Source: Aquanectria penicillioides
Lineage: Eukaryota > Ascomycota > Sordariomycetes > Hypocreales > Nectriaceae
Length of the DNA: 64,000 nucleotides
Reading direction: 5' to 3'
NCBI GenBank assembly: GCA_003415625.1
Contig: PYIU01000005.1
Span: forward strand, 2,113,001 to 2,177,000
Positions within the stretch are counted from its first letter, which is position 1. The number at the start of each line of letters is the position of its first letter. Under the pieces are notes generated by a model. That model had not been told where the DNA came from. It was given only the letters and a program-made list of their open reading frames with translations, and did no database searches. A program made the translations under genes and the position numbers. This document shows positions 23,577-35,680 of the stretch, in pieces.

Positions 23577-26500
23577 ATGGAGAACTCGTCGACCCCTCTC
23601 GCCGAGTACTTCTGGATTGCCGGCATAGAGTCGGTGTCCTACAATGACACTCCACCGCCAAATGTCCCCGTCGAATCTACCATTGTCGAAGATGGCGAGC
23701 CCGAGGATGACTTCCTCAACCGTTCACTGTCCAAGGCCTCTGCCCGCCACTCGCGCCATTCCTCAAACCGCCTCTCCAAGATTTCTGTTACAGACCGATT
23801 CTCAATTCAAACGACACTCGACGAGAGCGATGGTACCATGAGCAACCGCAGCAGTGCGACCATTCGCCCTTTGAACGCCCCAAACTTTGGTGCTTCAAAT
23901 GGCACTATAATCAATGGCTCCAACGGTACTAACGGCATTGCGTCCCTCGAGTCCAATCCCATGGCCGATTTTGACTTTGACAAGGCTCTTGTCAAGTTCG
24001 CCGCAGAGCGTGAAGTCTTCTTGGAGGATCTATCCTTCACCGCTGGCGCCAAGGTCCAGGCGAGAGCTCCCATGGTGAATCCCCGCGCAGAGAGGATCAA
24101 AGCCGAAGAGGCTGAACCTAGTGGAAGATTGAGCCCGCTGAGGAGCATCAAGGGTAGCATTCGCCGCAAGATGAGTTTTAGAGATATGAATAGTGTGCGA
24201 AAGCAACCAAGCACCCGAGTGCCGAACAACAGGGCTTGTAAGTTCACTGACTCGTTTCCACCACGGCTCGCATTGAGCTTTTCGTTAACAGACAACTCCA
24301 GCTTCGATCCGAACCGCAAGGCGTCTTAGTAACTATAATTCTGTTATTCCACCCCCCGAACCTCTTAACACCGATCCCGATATGCACCCGTTGAAAAGGC
24401 GATTTGAGCCCGTTCTCCTCGACCGATATCCTCCTCAGGATGCGATCGATGAAATTTCGAGACGAGGGAAATTTCCCGATTACGTGCCGATGTTTGCATT
24501 CCCGAACGATATTCAGATTGTCTCATCCGATGACCGGCCGCGCTCAACTTGGCATGGTTTTACCATGACCTCCGACGACAACTCCAAACTATACGGCATT
24601 ACCATCATTGTCTGGACTGCCTTGAGCGCAGATGTAGCTGAGGAGGTGGAGAAGAAGTGCGAACAGTGGCGCCAGGGCCACATGTCAAACGAGGAACGGG
24701 AACTCGCCGCAAGTTTAGGGGTTCGATTGGCTGGTGAACGAACACATCTTTCGCAGCTGCTCTCCAAGTTGCCAACGATCCCGTCCGGCTCCCCTGCCAG
24801 AGAAAGGCTTGAGGACGAAATAAGCACGGTTGAAGAGAAAATCGCTCTCATGACCGACATGTTGAGGCCCCTGAGACACGGTGCTGCCTCCAAGATCGAA
24901 GGCCTCACAGCAGGCGAGAGTGGACTGTGGACGCCGCGAGCCTATGGTATTCTGGGCCGCGACCCCGCCAACATGTCCTTCTGGAAAGAATGGCTCAAAT
25001 CAATCGTTACTCCCATGACCGATGGTGGTGTCTTGAGGATACCTCCAAGCTCACCCAAGGTTGGGCGCTGGCAGCCCCTGGAGCGATATGTCGTTAATCT
25101 GTGCACGGAAGCTTTTACTCCACTGGGATCGAAAACCCAGGTTGAGCTTGGTGTGCGAGAATTGCGATTGTACGCTCGCAAGGAGGCTCACAATGAACTC
25201 CCCGGCTCTAGGTCGATTGACCTGTATGCATTGTTCCGATGTCTGTCTCTTGAGAATGTCGTGGCCCTTTTCGAATATGCCATGGCCGAGTCTCGAATCA
25301 TTTTCCTCTCCTCTCATACTAGTATGCTGCACTTGGCCTGTCACGCCACTGCTAATTTGCTCTACCCGCTCAAATGGGCCAGCATCTTTATTCCTGTGCT
25401 TCCTGCGCGTCTTCTTTCCGCCCTGGAGGCCCCCTGTCCATATATTGTCGGAATCGAGCGGCGATACGAAAAGGTTGAACTTCCTGAGGACGATTATGTT
25501 TTGGTCGACCTCGACAAGGACACGATCGATGCGACTTCGCAACCAATTCGGCTGCCGCGACAGGCCCGACGGAAGCTCATGTCTCTCTTGCAAGTAGCAG
25601 CGCCTCATAAGCTTCGATATGGCGTTGCAACCGGCCCGCCTCCATATGCGATGGAATCTTTCCCCTACGATGCCTTTTCTAGTGAAAATGGTTCCATTTT
25701 CAGGTCCGGCACTCCCCGTAGCACCCTGGCCAAATGGGTAACGCAAAACTCTTCGGGCTTTGGTGAGGCAGAGCCCCAGGCAGATATCCACGTTCCTGTC
25801 TTCAATGCCTTTGCATCTGCAAAAGCGGATAACGGCAGATCCGACAGACCCAGCACTAGCAAGTCTGGCAAGACGAGCCCCCAGTCCTCCGTGTCTCCGG
25901 TATCGATGACATTCCCCCCCATGCCGACGACCCCAGTCTCTCGTAGCGACTCGGGTTTCGCGTTGACGGCGACCCTTCGTGAGAAGCGATCTGGTCATTT
26001 TGGCGAGGAGAAGATGCGGCGCAGCTCGTCTTTTGGACTGGATAAGCACCATCCATATCACAAGCCCAGCCTTCCGTTCCTCAACGGTCACCAAGCCAAC
26101 CTGTCAATCTCAGCCGTCTCGGTCGACTCCCAGACGTCGTTTGGAGGTGGCTATGGAGGCGGCTATGCCCCGTCAACGTACGCTCAGTCCACACTCGCTG
26201 CTTCGACTATTATGCCTAGCATGCAAATCCAGCCTGTTTACAACACTGAGACAACTGTTTGGGTTGAGGGGCACTGCTTCAACTGGGCTGCTCGCGATAT
26301 GACGGCGACGTGTAGCATCTGCAATGAACACTCCGAAGGAGATGGCATCTACAGATGCACTGGCTGCAAGACTGCCTCCCATGGCAGATGCCTTGGTTTT
26401 GTGTCCCTAGTGTGTCCGGAAGCTTTCCATGCGGATCGCGTCAGGGCCGCCTTTGTTCGTTGCCTCGCGAGCCTCCTATACACATACCGCAAGTACCTGG

Positions 26501-27119
26501 GCCGGCCATCGAAACAACAGAAAAGCAACGGCCAGCTCTATGCCTTTGATATGGATGGATTTATCAAGAGCCTCCCGTATGATCAACACGACTATGCGGC
26601 GATGATGCGAGAAACCCAATGTAGGCTCGAAACACCTTTTCCTCTTCTCATTCTCGTACCTTTCTAACCATTTGCAGGCTTCAACGAATTTATTCACGAC
26701 AGAGAAATCATGCCCGCCACAGATGCCTCAATTCGTCTGTTTGACGAAATCATCTTAGCCAAGAAGGCTCGTGGCCGTACCGGCTTGTCCACAGGGCTCT
26801 CTCGCCTCTCTACTATCCGTGCCTCTCACGGCGCCTCCATCCCGACACCACACTTTGGGCCCTCGCGCTCGAATAAGATCCCACCCTACCTAGGGATACC
26901 TCAGATCACATTTGGCGGACGGCTTCGGTACCCCTCCCCAAGGGCAGCTTCCCTGGCGAGTATCGTGCTGTGGTCACTCGTATTCCGGTCCGTCTTGACC
27001 GCTCTCTCATGCGTGAGCCCCGATCTATTCAGGGCGTTCCCCGTGTCGAGCAGCGAGGTGCCCGTGGCCTTATCCGAAAGCAGGTTCCTAGCATGCTCGG
27101 CACCACTCCGCCAACTTGA
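23577..27119 (+). CDS. DENN-domain protein with C1 zinc finger, putative Rab GEF (one apparent frameshift)
   Basis: Start ATG 23577 (MENSSTPLAEYFWIAGIESV). Introns 24238-24301 (acceptor CTCCAG; TTAAC branch 12 nt before it) and 26621-26677 (CTAACC branch). Regions: uDENN from the start and again from PLKRRFEPVLLDRYPP; core DENN with LFRCLSLENVVALFEYAMAE, RIIFLSSH, PLKWASIFIPVLP and CPYIVGI; a Ser-rich linker; a C1 finger (H-X12-C-X2-C ... C-X2-C-X4-H-X2-C-X7-C, from GHCFNWAARDMTATCSIC); then dDENN (FNEFIHDREIMPA, later SDHIWRTASVP). DENN proteins activate Rab GTPases, so a trafficking role is inferred. Frame breaks near 26872-26877: after ...GPSRSNK the conserved sequence resumes as DPTLPRDTSDHIWR one frame over, to the stop at 27117-27119. 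Length about 1,150 aa. Confidence 0.88.
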
Positions 27120-27843
27120 GAGGCTTGGTGAAGACTGAAGAGCAATCGATGGCTGTGTGGAAATTAAAAGACCAGGGAGCTTCCCGAATATCTCGTCACG
27201 GCGCCACCCCATATCCATATCGGAGCGGCGGCAGCTGCGCTTGCATAGAACCGGCTTGTCTTATCCGAGCAAATCGTGTAGGCCTACCCATCAAGAGGAG
27301 GCAACACAAACCTTGGAACGGGCGATCCGTGTACGATATAAACTTGTTTGTAATCTAGGAATGACGACTGCATCGGAGCGAAGGGAAGGGGAAACAAAAA
27401 CAAAGGGTTAAAGGTGCATACTATGGTGGGGCCACGGGACTGGAGGGGAAATGCCGCTTGGTTCTCGCCGACAAGTGGATGTCAAGGGAGAGCGAAGAGA
27501 GAGACGTCATGTTCGACAAACATTGGATTCCTGGGCTATTCCTATGGCCGGAGGCTTTGGTTGACATTTCTTGTTGTCTGAGAATGCTTCTTTTTATCGA
27601 GGTGGATACATCAGTGCTAGGGGCATCAGCATCGGGCGGGAATACCGGTATTGGGAATGGGAAGGGAAAAGGAGAACAAGGATGAGTGACTAAGGCTGCC
27701 ACGAACGTTCGTACTACATATTGCTCTAGCTCTGGGTATTCATCTCAGAGATACGGTACCCAGGCGTTGTTAATACTACAGAAAGCTACCTCCTGATACT
27801 GTCATCCACAATCGCGTCAACCTTGCCTTGCCCTTGGCGCTGG
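27120..27843. other. Convergent intergenic region, DENN / DUF726
   Basis: 3' flanks of two convergent genes. No gene, RNA or repeat recognised. Confidence 0.6.
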
Positions 27844-29928
27844 CTAATTTCTAGCAGCCCTAGACATTCGTCCAGCTTTGATGGCTGTCATATCTAGGTC
27901 TTCCCATCCAATATCCTTCAGTATCTTGCCGGTGAGAGATGAGTAGCGGAGATGCTCACTGACCATACGGCTAACGTCGTAGTTCTCAACCCCATCCGCG
28001 CCATGAATCTGCTGCAGTCCCGCCACGCCGAAGTGGATGTTGGATGTACGGTAAAGGAAGCCGAGGAGATAGTCATTCTCCGAGTAGACATTGATGAGTC
28101 GGCTTGACACGACACTCTTGAGTGTCAGCCAGACTCGACTCTCGGAGGGAGCTGGGTTCCCATCAAAACCACTGATTCGATGAGCCCAAACTGACGACGC
28201 TCAGCGAGCACCATAAGACAAATGTAAATTGCTCGTGCACCAAGGCTGTATCCCACAAGAGATATGGGCCTGTCACCATGTATTTTGCTGCGCATGAGTG
28301 CATCTGCAAGGACAACACCGGCCTTCTCCGCGCGGACCATCCCAAGACTCCATGGGTTGTCGATAATTTTGCTGATTTTCATCAGCCCTGATGGCCAACT
28401 GGCCTCAATGAGATTCGAGAATACTATATACATTGGTTAGAAAATCGACAAACTGGGGTTGGATAGATAGACTAGCTTGTTCGCGAGTTGATTTCCTTCT
28501 TTGCCATGCTCCAGGCGGTACTTTTGGTCACGGTTTCAAGGGCGCTACCGAGGTTCAAGAGAATGGTCATATCCCATCTCAGAGCAAATACTTCGGCATT
28601 GTCGCCCATGACCCTCCATGGCAAACCAATGGCATCCTTGTCGACCAGCCAGCCGTCAATACCAATGACAACCCGAAGTCTCCGGTCTGCAGCGGGAGTC
28701 TTCCTACCGTCAATATAATCGGTAGGATAACCATCTCGAGCGGGCACGAGGCCAAAATCCTGGATTTCGCGGGCACAAGACTCAATCATCTTACTCGTTG
28801 GCCTTGCCGCGTAGATGCCGAATATTGGTCCGGATATAAGCCCATTATCAGCCATAGAACCTAGAAGGTTCGCTGCGACACTGGGCCCTAGGCCATGGCC
28901 ACCGTGGGTGGTTCCGATGCCAACCCCAATTAGAGCCGCGGATAGTTTACCTGGAGTGATTGGATGGTGCCCTTTTGCTTTAGGACGACGCGGAAGCTTG
29001 TTTTCGTCCTGCTTCTGGTCGATGACATTGTCGGCGAGTGCCTTTAGGGCGACCTGGCTTAGGCCTTTGGCAATACGAGACTCTTCGTCTTGAAAGAATT
29101 TGAAAAGAAGATTGAGTGATGATGTTAGATAGAGAAGCAAGAGGCGAGTGTAAGAACTATACTCCTGTAATGAGAGGAGTATCAGATGCGAAGTATGCAA
29201 GAGCGTCTTTCGTTTCTCTAATGGAAGAGACCAAAGCGTGGTCGGGATGGGAGGATATCGGCGGCATAGTTCTCGATCCAGATGATTCGGAACTGACCGT
29301 AAGGGGCCTGTGAATGTTAGCACTTCTAAGCAACCATCATTTCAGAGAAGATGTTCCAATAATGGCTTGGTTAATGGTAAGGATACATGCCTGTTGCTAA
29401 GGTGAGTCCTCCACGAGAGCCTCTTCCACCCCGACCCCCTCGTCCGCCCCGAACTCCCCTGGGACCTCGACCACGCCCGCGGAAATTAGATTGGGGCCCG
29501 TCTGGGTCAGTGACGGAGATGTCGCGGACTCGTTGAAGAACAGAAGTTTGCCACTTTCGAAAATATACTAGAGCCTCCTTTCTCAGTTCTTGAAGCTGTG
29601 GGGTTATATTCTCCGAACTGCCATTCTCACTAGGGGCATCGGCCTTGTGCACTGTAGTTGAACTTGTGGTTTGCGATGGCAGAGCATTGAAAGTATTATG
29701 GTCTTGGTCCCTTAGCGAGAGAGAGAGCCAATGTTGTTGATTGAACTCATCTTGAACAGGAGAAACAGGTGGAGAGTCGAACGTGGTGCTGATTCCGTTG
29801 TGAATTTTGTCGGTTATCGCGTTGATGAGGGTTATGAGGTCGTTTCTTTCTGCGACAGACATGATGCCAGTCAAGTCAACCGGCCTGCGCACGGCATGTT
29901 GGCTCCCTCCTCGACCACCTCGGCCCAT
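27844..29928 (-). CDS. DUF726 alpha/beta-hydrolase-fold membrane protein (GC-AG intron, one apparent frameshift)
   Basis: Fungal member of the DUF726/TMCO4 family, with a hydrolase-like fold and membrane-associated segments; substrate unknown. Start MGRGGRGGSQHAV at 29928. Exon 1 encodes a disordered N-terminus ending in an RGG array (~150-175). Intron 1 about 29308-29386; its phase does not close cleanly, so another missed base in the G-rich array is possible. Exon 2 holds a hydrophobic segment (LILLSLQEYSSYTRLLLLYL) and Gly-rich IGVGIGTTHGGHGLGPSV. Intron 2 (28424-28476, 53 nt) appears to be GC-AG, joining INSRT to IFSNLIEA. Exon 3 has the nucleophile-elbow motif GYSLGAR, then loses frame near 28154-28156 (CCC in sense, CCCC expected): SVVLMGT resumes as PSESRVWLTLKSVVSSR and runs to the stop at 27844. 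Confidence 0.85.
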
Positions 29929-31462
29929 GATGCCGAACTGGGGAGAATGATGATATAGATGGCAGTTAACCCCAAAGACTGCCCAGGACGATGGAGCTGC
30001 AGCTGACGAGAGAGTGAAAATGAACCGCGGAGTCTGTGAGTTTCCCGTGGGTGGTTCCTCATAGAGCTGTCAGACCGGACATGTGCGAAGAGCAAACAAG
30101 GAGACAAGAAAAATACAAGACAGAAGCAGTGGGCTTAACAAGGAGCCAGCCTTGTAACACTCTATGAGGAAGTTTGTGACGTCCAGACTTCCTGATTTGG
30201 AAGGACTTGGACACGATAAGGAAGGGAGAGAGATGAAATTCCTGGACCAATACAATGAAGGAAGAGAAAGAAAAGAGGGATCTTCAGACGGGACAAGTGA
30301 ATATTGTGAGAGATGATGCCCGTGTTTGAGTGATCCAAACAGGAAGGCAGTGAAGGGAGTAAAGGATTGTGGGAACAAAAGAACAGAGGAGAGAGCAAAC
30401 AGAAGGAATGCCCCAGCCCAAAGTTTGTGGGAAACCGCAAGGCACCGAATCGGTTTGCCAAGTGACGGGCAGGTGACAGGCAATTGCAGCAACTGCGAGT
30501 GCTCGGAGTGCATCTGGAGCTCCACGACAGATGGCGCATGAGCTCTGCATGCTCGTCATTCCTCGCCTGACTTCACCAGTCTCGTTACGATCCCCTCACC
30601 ACTACACCGGTGCCAGCTGGCCGAATGTGACTGACTGACGCACCGACTGCATTCTACAATGGAGAAGAGATCACTGAGACCTCTTCGGTCCATCTAAACG
30701 AAAGCCAGTTCAGTGGCACAGCTGGTGGCACAACAGCTTGTCATCCTCCTCCACTTCGTCGCAGTCCTTCCTATGCGCCGGCTGTACCCTCCCAGCACGC
30801 TCCATTGGTAGATAACAGTCACCGGACATCGCTTTCACGGCAGAAAAAGAAACCATAACAGATATGATTACATCGATTGCATTGCTCCAGCTCCCGTCGC
30901 TCTGATACATCTTAGTGTCGTCCGAATGCACCGCAACGGACGCAATATCGGGCAGCTGTGTCACTTGCAAGCCGAATACACATCAGTACCCGACCTCTAT
31001 CTCCGGTGCGGCGAATGATTCCCAGAATGGAAAACGGCAAGGATTCCTGTTCAGAACAGCAACATAGTCGAGCCTACCTACCTGACTAAATTGTCCTTGT
31101 TTAGTAGCACCAAATTATATGCCATCGTAAGTCGCCAATTCATACCAGCTCTTCCGGTGTGCAAATCCTTCTCACCGGTTCAATCTTGATGGTTCGGGAG
31201 GTACCGACAAAGTGCAGATTGGTCAGTGACTGGCTTTGCCGCCAGCCGAATTCAGTCAATCATTTGTGCAACCAACTTTCACAGCAAGCTAGGGAGCTCG
31301 CATCTCCCACGTTAGCGAGATCGACAATTGTCGGCAGCGGCCTAGGAAAAGCGGCCACCCGAAAACCTAGCCACTCTCACTACTTGAACCGGAATATGTA
31401 CAAGAAAAAGGAAACCCGTATTGTACAAATGCAAACTACCTAGGTATATATGCAATGTTGAT
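29929..31462. other. Intergenic, DUF726 promoter and POLI 3' flank
   Basis: No gene supported. Minus-strand frames at 30070-30559 are hydrophobic and Ser/Leu/Pro-rich, as expected from a pyrimidine-rich leader read on that strand. A short GCCTACCTACCTGAC motif is near 31073-31087. Confidence 0.55.
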
Positions 31463-33275
31463 TCACTCTCCGAGTTCGTGGTATCTATTATGAGCGGCAA
31501 TAGCGAATGAGGGTGTCGGATGTCCACATTGGGGACAGGGCACGTTTCCAGCCATGTCCCAAGAGGATTCATCACTATCATTTCCTTGGTCCCAGCTCCA
31601 ATCCTCTTCCTCGCGGTCGCTCTCTGGGTCGAAAATAACTTGAAAAGGACGCAACACTTCGTCTTGTCGTTTAAACATTGCAGATATGTCCCTACCCGCT
31701 CCCATCTTATCGTCTGCAGCACCAACCACCATGTTCGCCACGCATACATTTATCAATTGCAAATTCCACCGTTGTGACTTTTCAGGTTGAAGTCGTCGCA
31801 ACAAAGGCACCAACGCCTCTGTGACAAGTCTCTCTGCTATATGGCTCATGTCCTCCTTGAGATCGAAAGCGAAGTTAGGAAGCGCCCCTGAACGCGAGAC
31901 TCTACCAGAATTGTGACTTTGAGCTGCAGCGAGTTGTCCCCATGATCTAATTGTAAGACGCAACGTCTTTGGGCGTGCAACCCACCTTTGAGCTCCGGGA
32001 ATATCGGTGATGTCGTCAGAAACCACCAAATCGGTCCGCATTCTTCTAATGAGCGAATACGACACCTTGTGCAGCTCCTCGGATATCTGTGCTGTGGTCT
32101 CTAGGGCTCTGGGGTATGTATCCTCGATGCTAATTTGAGTTGGAACATCGTTGGCTTCTTTGATTTCAGACGGATCTACACCATGCAACAGCCCCCAAAT
32201 TCGGGACCCGACACCCCTTTCAGCGCCAGGACCGGCGAGAAAGTTCTCTATCCTTCCCGGCGAGATCCCGGGATGGAGTCTCACTTCATGCGCAGTCACG
32301 ATATGGTTCTCCGATTCTGCTGCGACAGATTTATTATCCCGTGAACTGACGTGAGATTCTAGAACATGAACCGTTTTAGCCCCGAGCCCGGGTATCTTGC
32401 GGAGAGGATGGCGATCCATAAAAGCGATGACATCGTCGTCAGCTGTCGCCAAGAGCGTCGTCTGATTACGGGGCTTGTTCTTACTCCCCACGAGCTTACT
32501 CAAGACTTTATTTGTCGAGATGCCGCAAGTTGATGTGTATCCAAATTGCTCTTCTATTTTGAGGCGCAAGTAATGAGCCAGGTGGGAACCGAGCAGAAGG
32601 CGCAGGTAAGCTGGACTCTCAATGTCTAGGTTGGCTGAGGCTGTGCCCTCAACACAGCCCGCGATACTCGTCAGATCGCAACTAAACCCACATTCTGGGT
32701 CTTCCTTTGAAAGGTAAAAAAATGAATTGGACAGGGATGCTTTGTTGAGGCAAAACATATTGTACTTCACGATGTCGGTCACATCTGAAATTGTCCATCA
32801 ATACACACACTCCTGACTGGGGAGCATCGCGTGCAAATGTTTTGAGAGAACGTACCCATGAAGACTTCATCAAACCCCAGGCGCTCAACCTTGCGGTTCC
32901 ATGAATGGGACTTGAAAAAGTTGAAGAGAACCTTACTCATGTCTCGGAAAGGAGTGAGATCCTCACCGTCCACGAGCACGAGTTGCGGACAGGCTCGCTT
33001 TGCTTCAGTCACAGACATGAGTTTCCTGAGCCCCAGGGCTCGAGCATTGTAGTTACATGTTGCCAAGCAATTCTTTTGCTTGACTCCTACGGGAAGCCTT
33101 TTGAGAGAAGGGTTCTTGTGCTCAAAGACCTGAGCATAGAAGCAGTCATAATCCTGGTACTGGTGGTGAGCTCCGGCAGTTCGCGGGTGCGGCTGGGAAA
33201 GGGGTGAAGACGTACAAACTGCAAGATGACTCGATCATCCTTCCGTCTGGGCGGCTTCTTGTTTGGCGGGTCCAT
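31463..33275 (-). CDS. Y-family translesion DNA polymerase, iota-like, with C-terminal UBZ-type finger
   Basis: Error-prone polymerase for DNA-damage bypass in the nucleus. Three exons: 33275-33216, 33153-32856, 32784-31463; introns 33154-33215 and 32785-32855, both in phase; product 559 aa. Catalytic motifs: first acidic motif in VILQFDYDCFYAQVF; NYNARALGLRKLMSVTEA fingers; second acidic motif ERLGFDEVFMDVTDIV. Thumb CGISTNKVLSKLVGSKNKP and helix-hairpin-helix IPGLGAKTVHVL are present, then the little-finger region (RPKTLRLTIRSW). The terminus CPQCG...AAHNRYHEL has C-X2-C...H-X3-H spacing, a UBZ-like ubiquitin-binding finger for PCNA-ubiquitin recruitment. The iota call rests on the FDEVFMDVTDIV motif; eta is the alternative. 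Frame intact. Confidence 0.88.
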
Positions 33276-35680
33276 TGTCGGTTGGTGGAAGAACAAACAA
33301 GCCAGACCATGCAGTCTGCGCCGCCATGGGTCTGTTTCGTGGTGGGTGGTGATCGGGTGGTGCGGGAACCGGCGTGAGAGGAGGACCAGGACTCCGCCAC
33401 GGAACCCCGATCAAAGTGGATGTCGCCGCTGCCGGGAAGGAGAAAGCATTCGTGTTTGCTCTTCCAGGGCGACAAACAATGGATCGGGGGATGACGAATT
33501 CGTGGGAAACTTGGATGCAACTGAAATGGTTTCACGGAGTGGAACAATGACTGCCAAGCACCGCTCAGCATCAGGCATCTGCCTTCGCCAAAAGCGTGAA
33601 TTTGGTGTTGTCAGCAACAGCGGGCGCGCCCCGTTCGAGTACAGGGCATCTATCCACTAACACCACGACCACGCGGGCCATCACTCACTCACTTACATGT
33701 GACGCGGCACACCAGTTCAACGAAACAAACAAACACCACCGACCGCGACCTCTATGAGTCCTAGACTCTAAACTGCGCTGATTTGTTTCCTGGGGTCAGT
33801 CTAACGACAACGACGACTCTCAATCCTGCACGCCATGAGGGAGTTACGTACTATCAGTACGGTACACCGCCAAAACCGGCGCACGCGCAGGCCAGAGCAC
33901 GCGAGACCACATCGCATCGCATTCGTATCTGCCAGGATTCCCGCGTCTCAACAAGCGCGCCCAAATTCTATGGCCTTCTGTGGACTGCGGGGACAAACAC
34001 GTTTTCCCAGGGTAAGGAGTCTCTTGCATGCGAAGGCTGGTGGTGTGGGCCGTGTCATCCTAAGTTCTTAATAGTCTCGGCTGTTATGAGACTACTATTG
34101 CTCGCAAACAAACCCATGCCTCTGCGAGGCAAATAGGCGCGCTGGGTCGGCTCTTGCTTCGCTTCCCTCCGCTTCGTTAGTCAATTCGAGTCGTGTCGAG
34201 CCAACTATCCCGGCCTCGGGGTTTCCCAAGTCGCCTCGCCGTCCCCGCTCGAATCCTGGTTGGGAGCAGGACGAACGCCCACTCGGTTCTGCTAGGGCCG
34301 GCGACTTTTGGTCGGCGATGGCTGATCCGACCACACATCATCGCGCTCTAACCGCCCATGCGAAACCCGGCACCAGAATGCGAGGAAGTGGTGGCCCGCC
34401 TTAGTAGGCTGCATGGTGGCTGGCCAGGCTCGGGCCCGTGATATTGGTCTCTGGATTTGCGTGTGTTTGGTCTTGCTGCAGGTCATGCTCAGTGGCATTC
34501 TTCTCCTCGCTGTCCCTCCCTCCATTCTCCGGGCGCTTGGTCCTAGAGTGTTGGGGGCGGCGGGTTTGTTTGTTTATTTCTCGTTGACTAATAAACTAAA
34601 CTAAACCGGCTTTTAGAAATCCCGTTGCAATATTTAGGCACTCTCTTGTGGTCAGCTTTCCTGGAAATCCTTGCCCACAGCGCCGGGGAGGGGGGTTAGA
34701 TTGGGTTAGAGCTTATGTTGGCTGGGCGTTGAATGAATAAGGCTGAGCCGATCCCACCGCCATTCCCCGTTGCCGGCGTTGACGCGTCCCCTCCCAATGG
34801 ACAAGGGTGGGAATGGGTAAACGCCTTCTCGCTCATGACCGAAACTTGGGACTCGGGACTTGGGCAAAGGAGGGATTCTCGCTGTATGGGTTGGCCTTCT
34901 TGTTGGCCGCGAGAAGACAAGCCCAGCGGCCATTCGCTGTGATAACCCCTCACAATGCAAGCCGCCAGATCTTTCAAGGGAGGGTTACCATCCGGAATAG
35001 ACGCCAGCGGAGGTGGAACAGCCGACCTTTTAGCCGCGTGATTGGATCTGCTCCAGAAACGACCGGGGGGGCCTGGATGTTGGGCGCTTGCGCCTTCACA
35101 CTGCTTCCCACCATGGCAGCATCACGGGCCAACCAGAACCACCGTTGGCTCGTCACCCCCATCACCTCTGCAGTCTTGCGACCCAAATCCGGTCTTGGTC
35201 GAATCCTTCTCTGTCCCCCCCCGCTGCGCGCCTACTCTGTGAGCAAATATCACACTGCATGCATGGCTAGGGGCGCTTGCCAAGGGACCAGGAAGAAGGG
35301 GGCCTCGATGCACTGAACAGCGCTTTGAGCACGACCGTTTCCCTGTTGAGGGTCCGGCGGGAGGTCCGCCTCGATGGCCCATTCCATCCTATATAGCCGC
35401 CGAGCCCCCGTTTCTCACTGTTGGTCCCGTTAATTCTGTTGCTTTTGACTTCGTTTGTGACACTGATCCCTGGTGGTTCCAGTCTCTCGGGAGCAGTGCG
35501 CATTCAGCTAAGCCTGCTAGACGGTGCTAGTCGGTTGGTCCAGAGACACCGTGGCTGTGGCCGAGAATCCTTTCTCCTCCCCTCTTCTTCTCCAGTCTTG
35601 ATATTCTCTCACTCGAAGACTACCGCACTCTTCTTCGTACAGCCGTCCGTCCTGTTCCATCACCTAGGAAAACCGAAGCC
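33276..35680. other. Intergenic / long leader region
   Basis: About 2.4 kb between POLI (-) and the TP-rich protein gene (+). No supported gene. The last 250 bases are CT-rich and likely promoter or 5' UTR. Confidence 0.6.
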
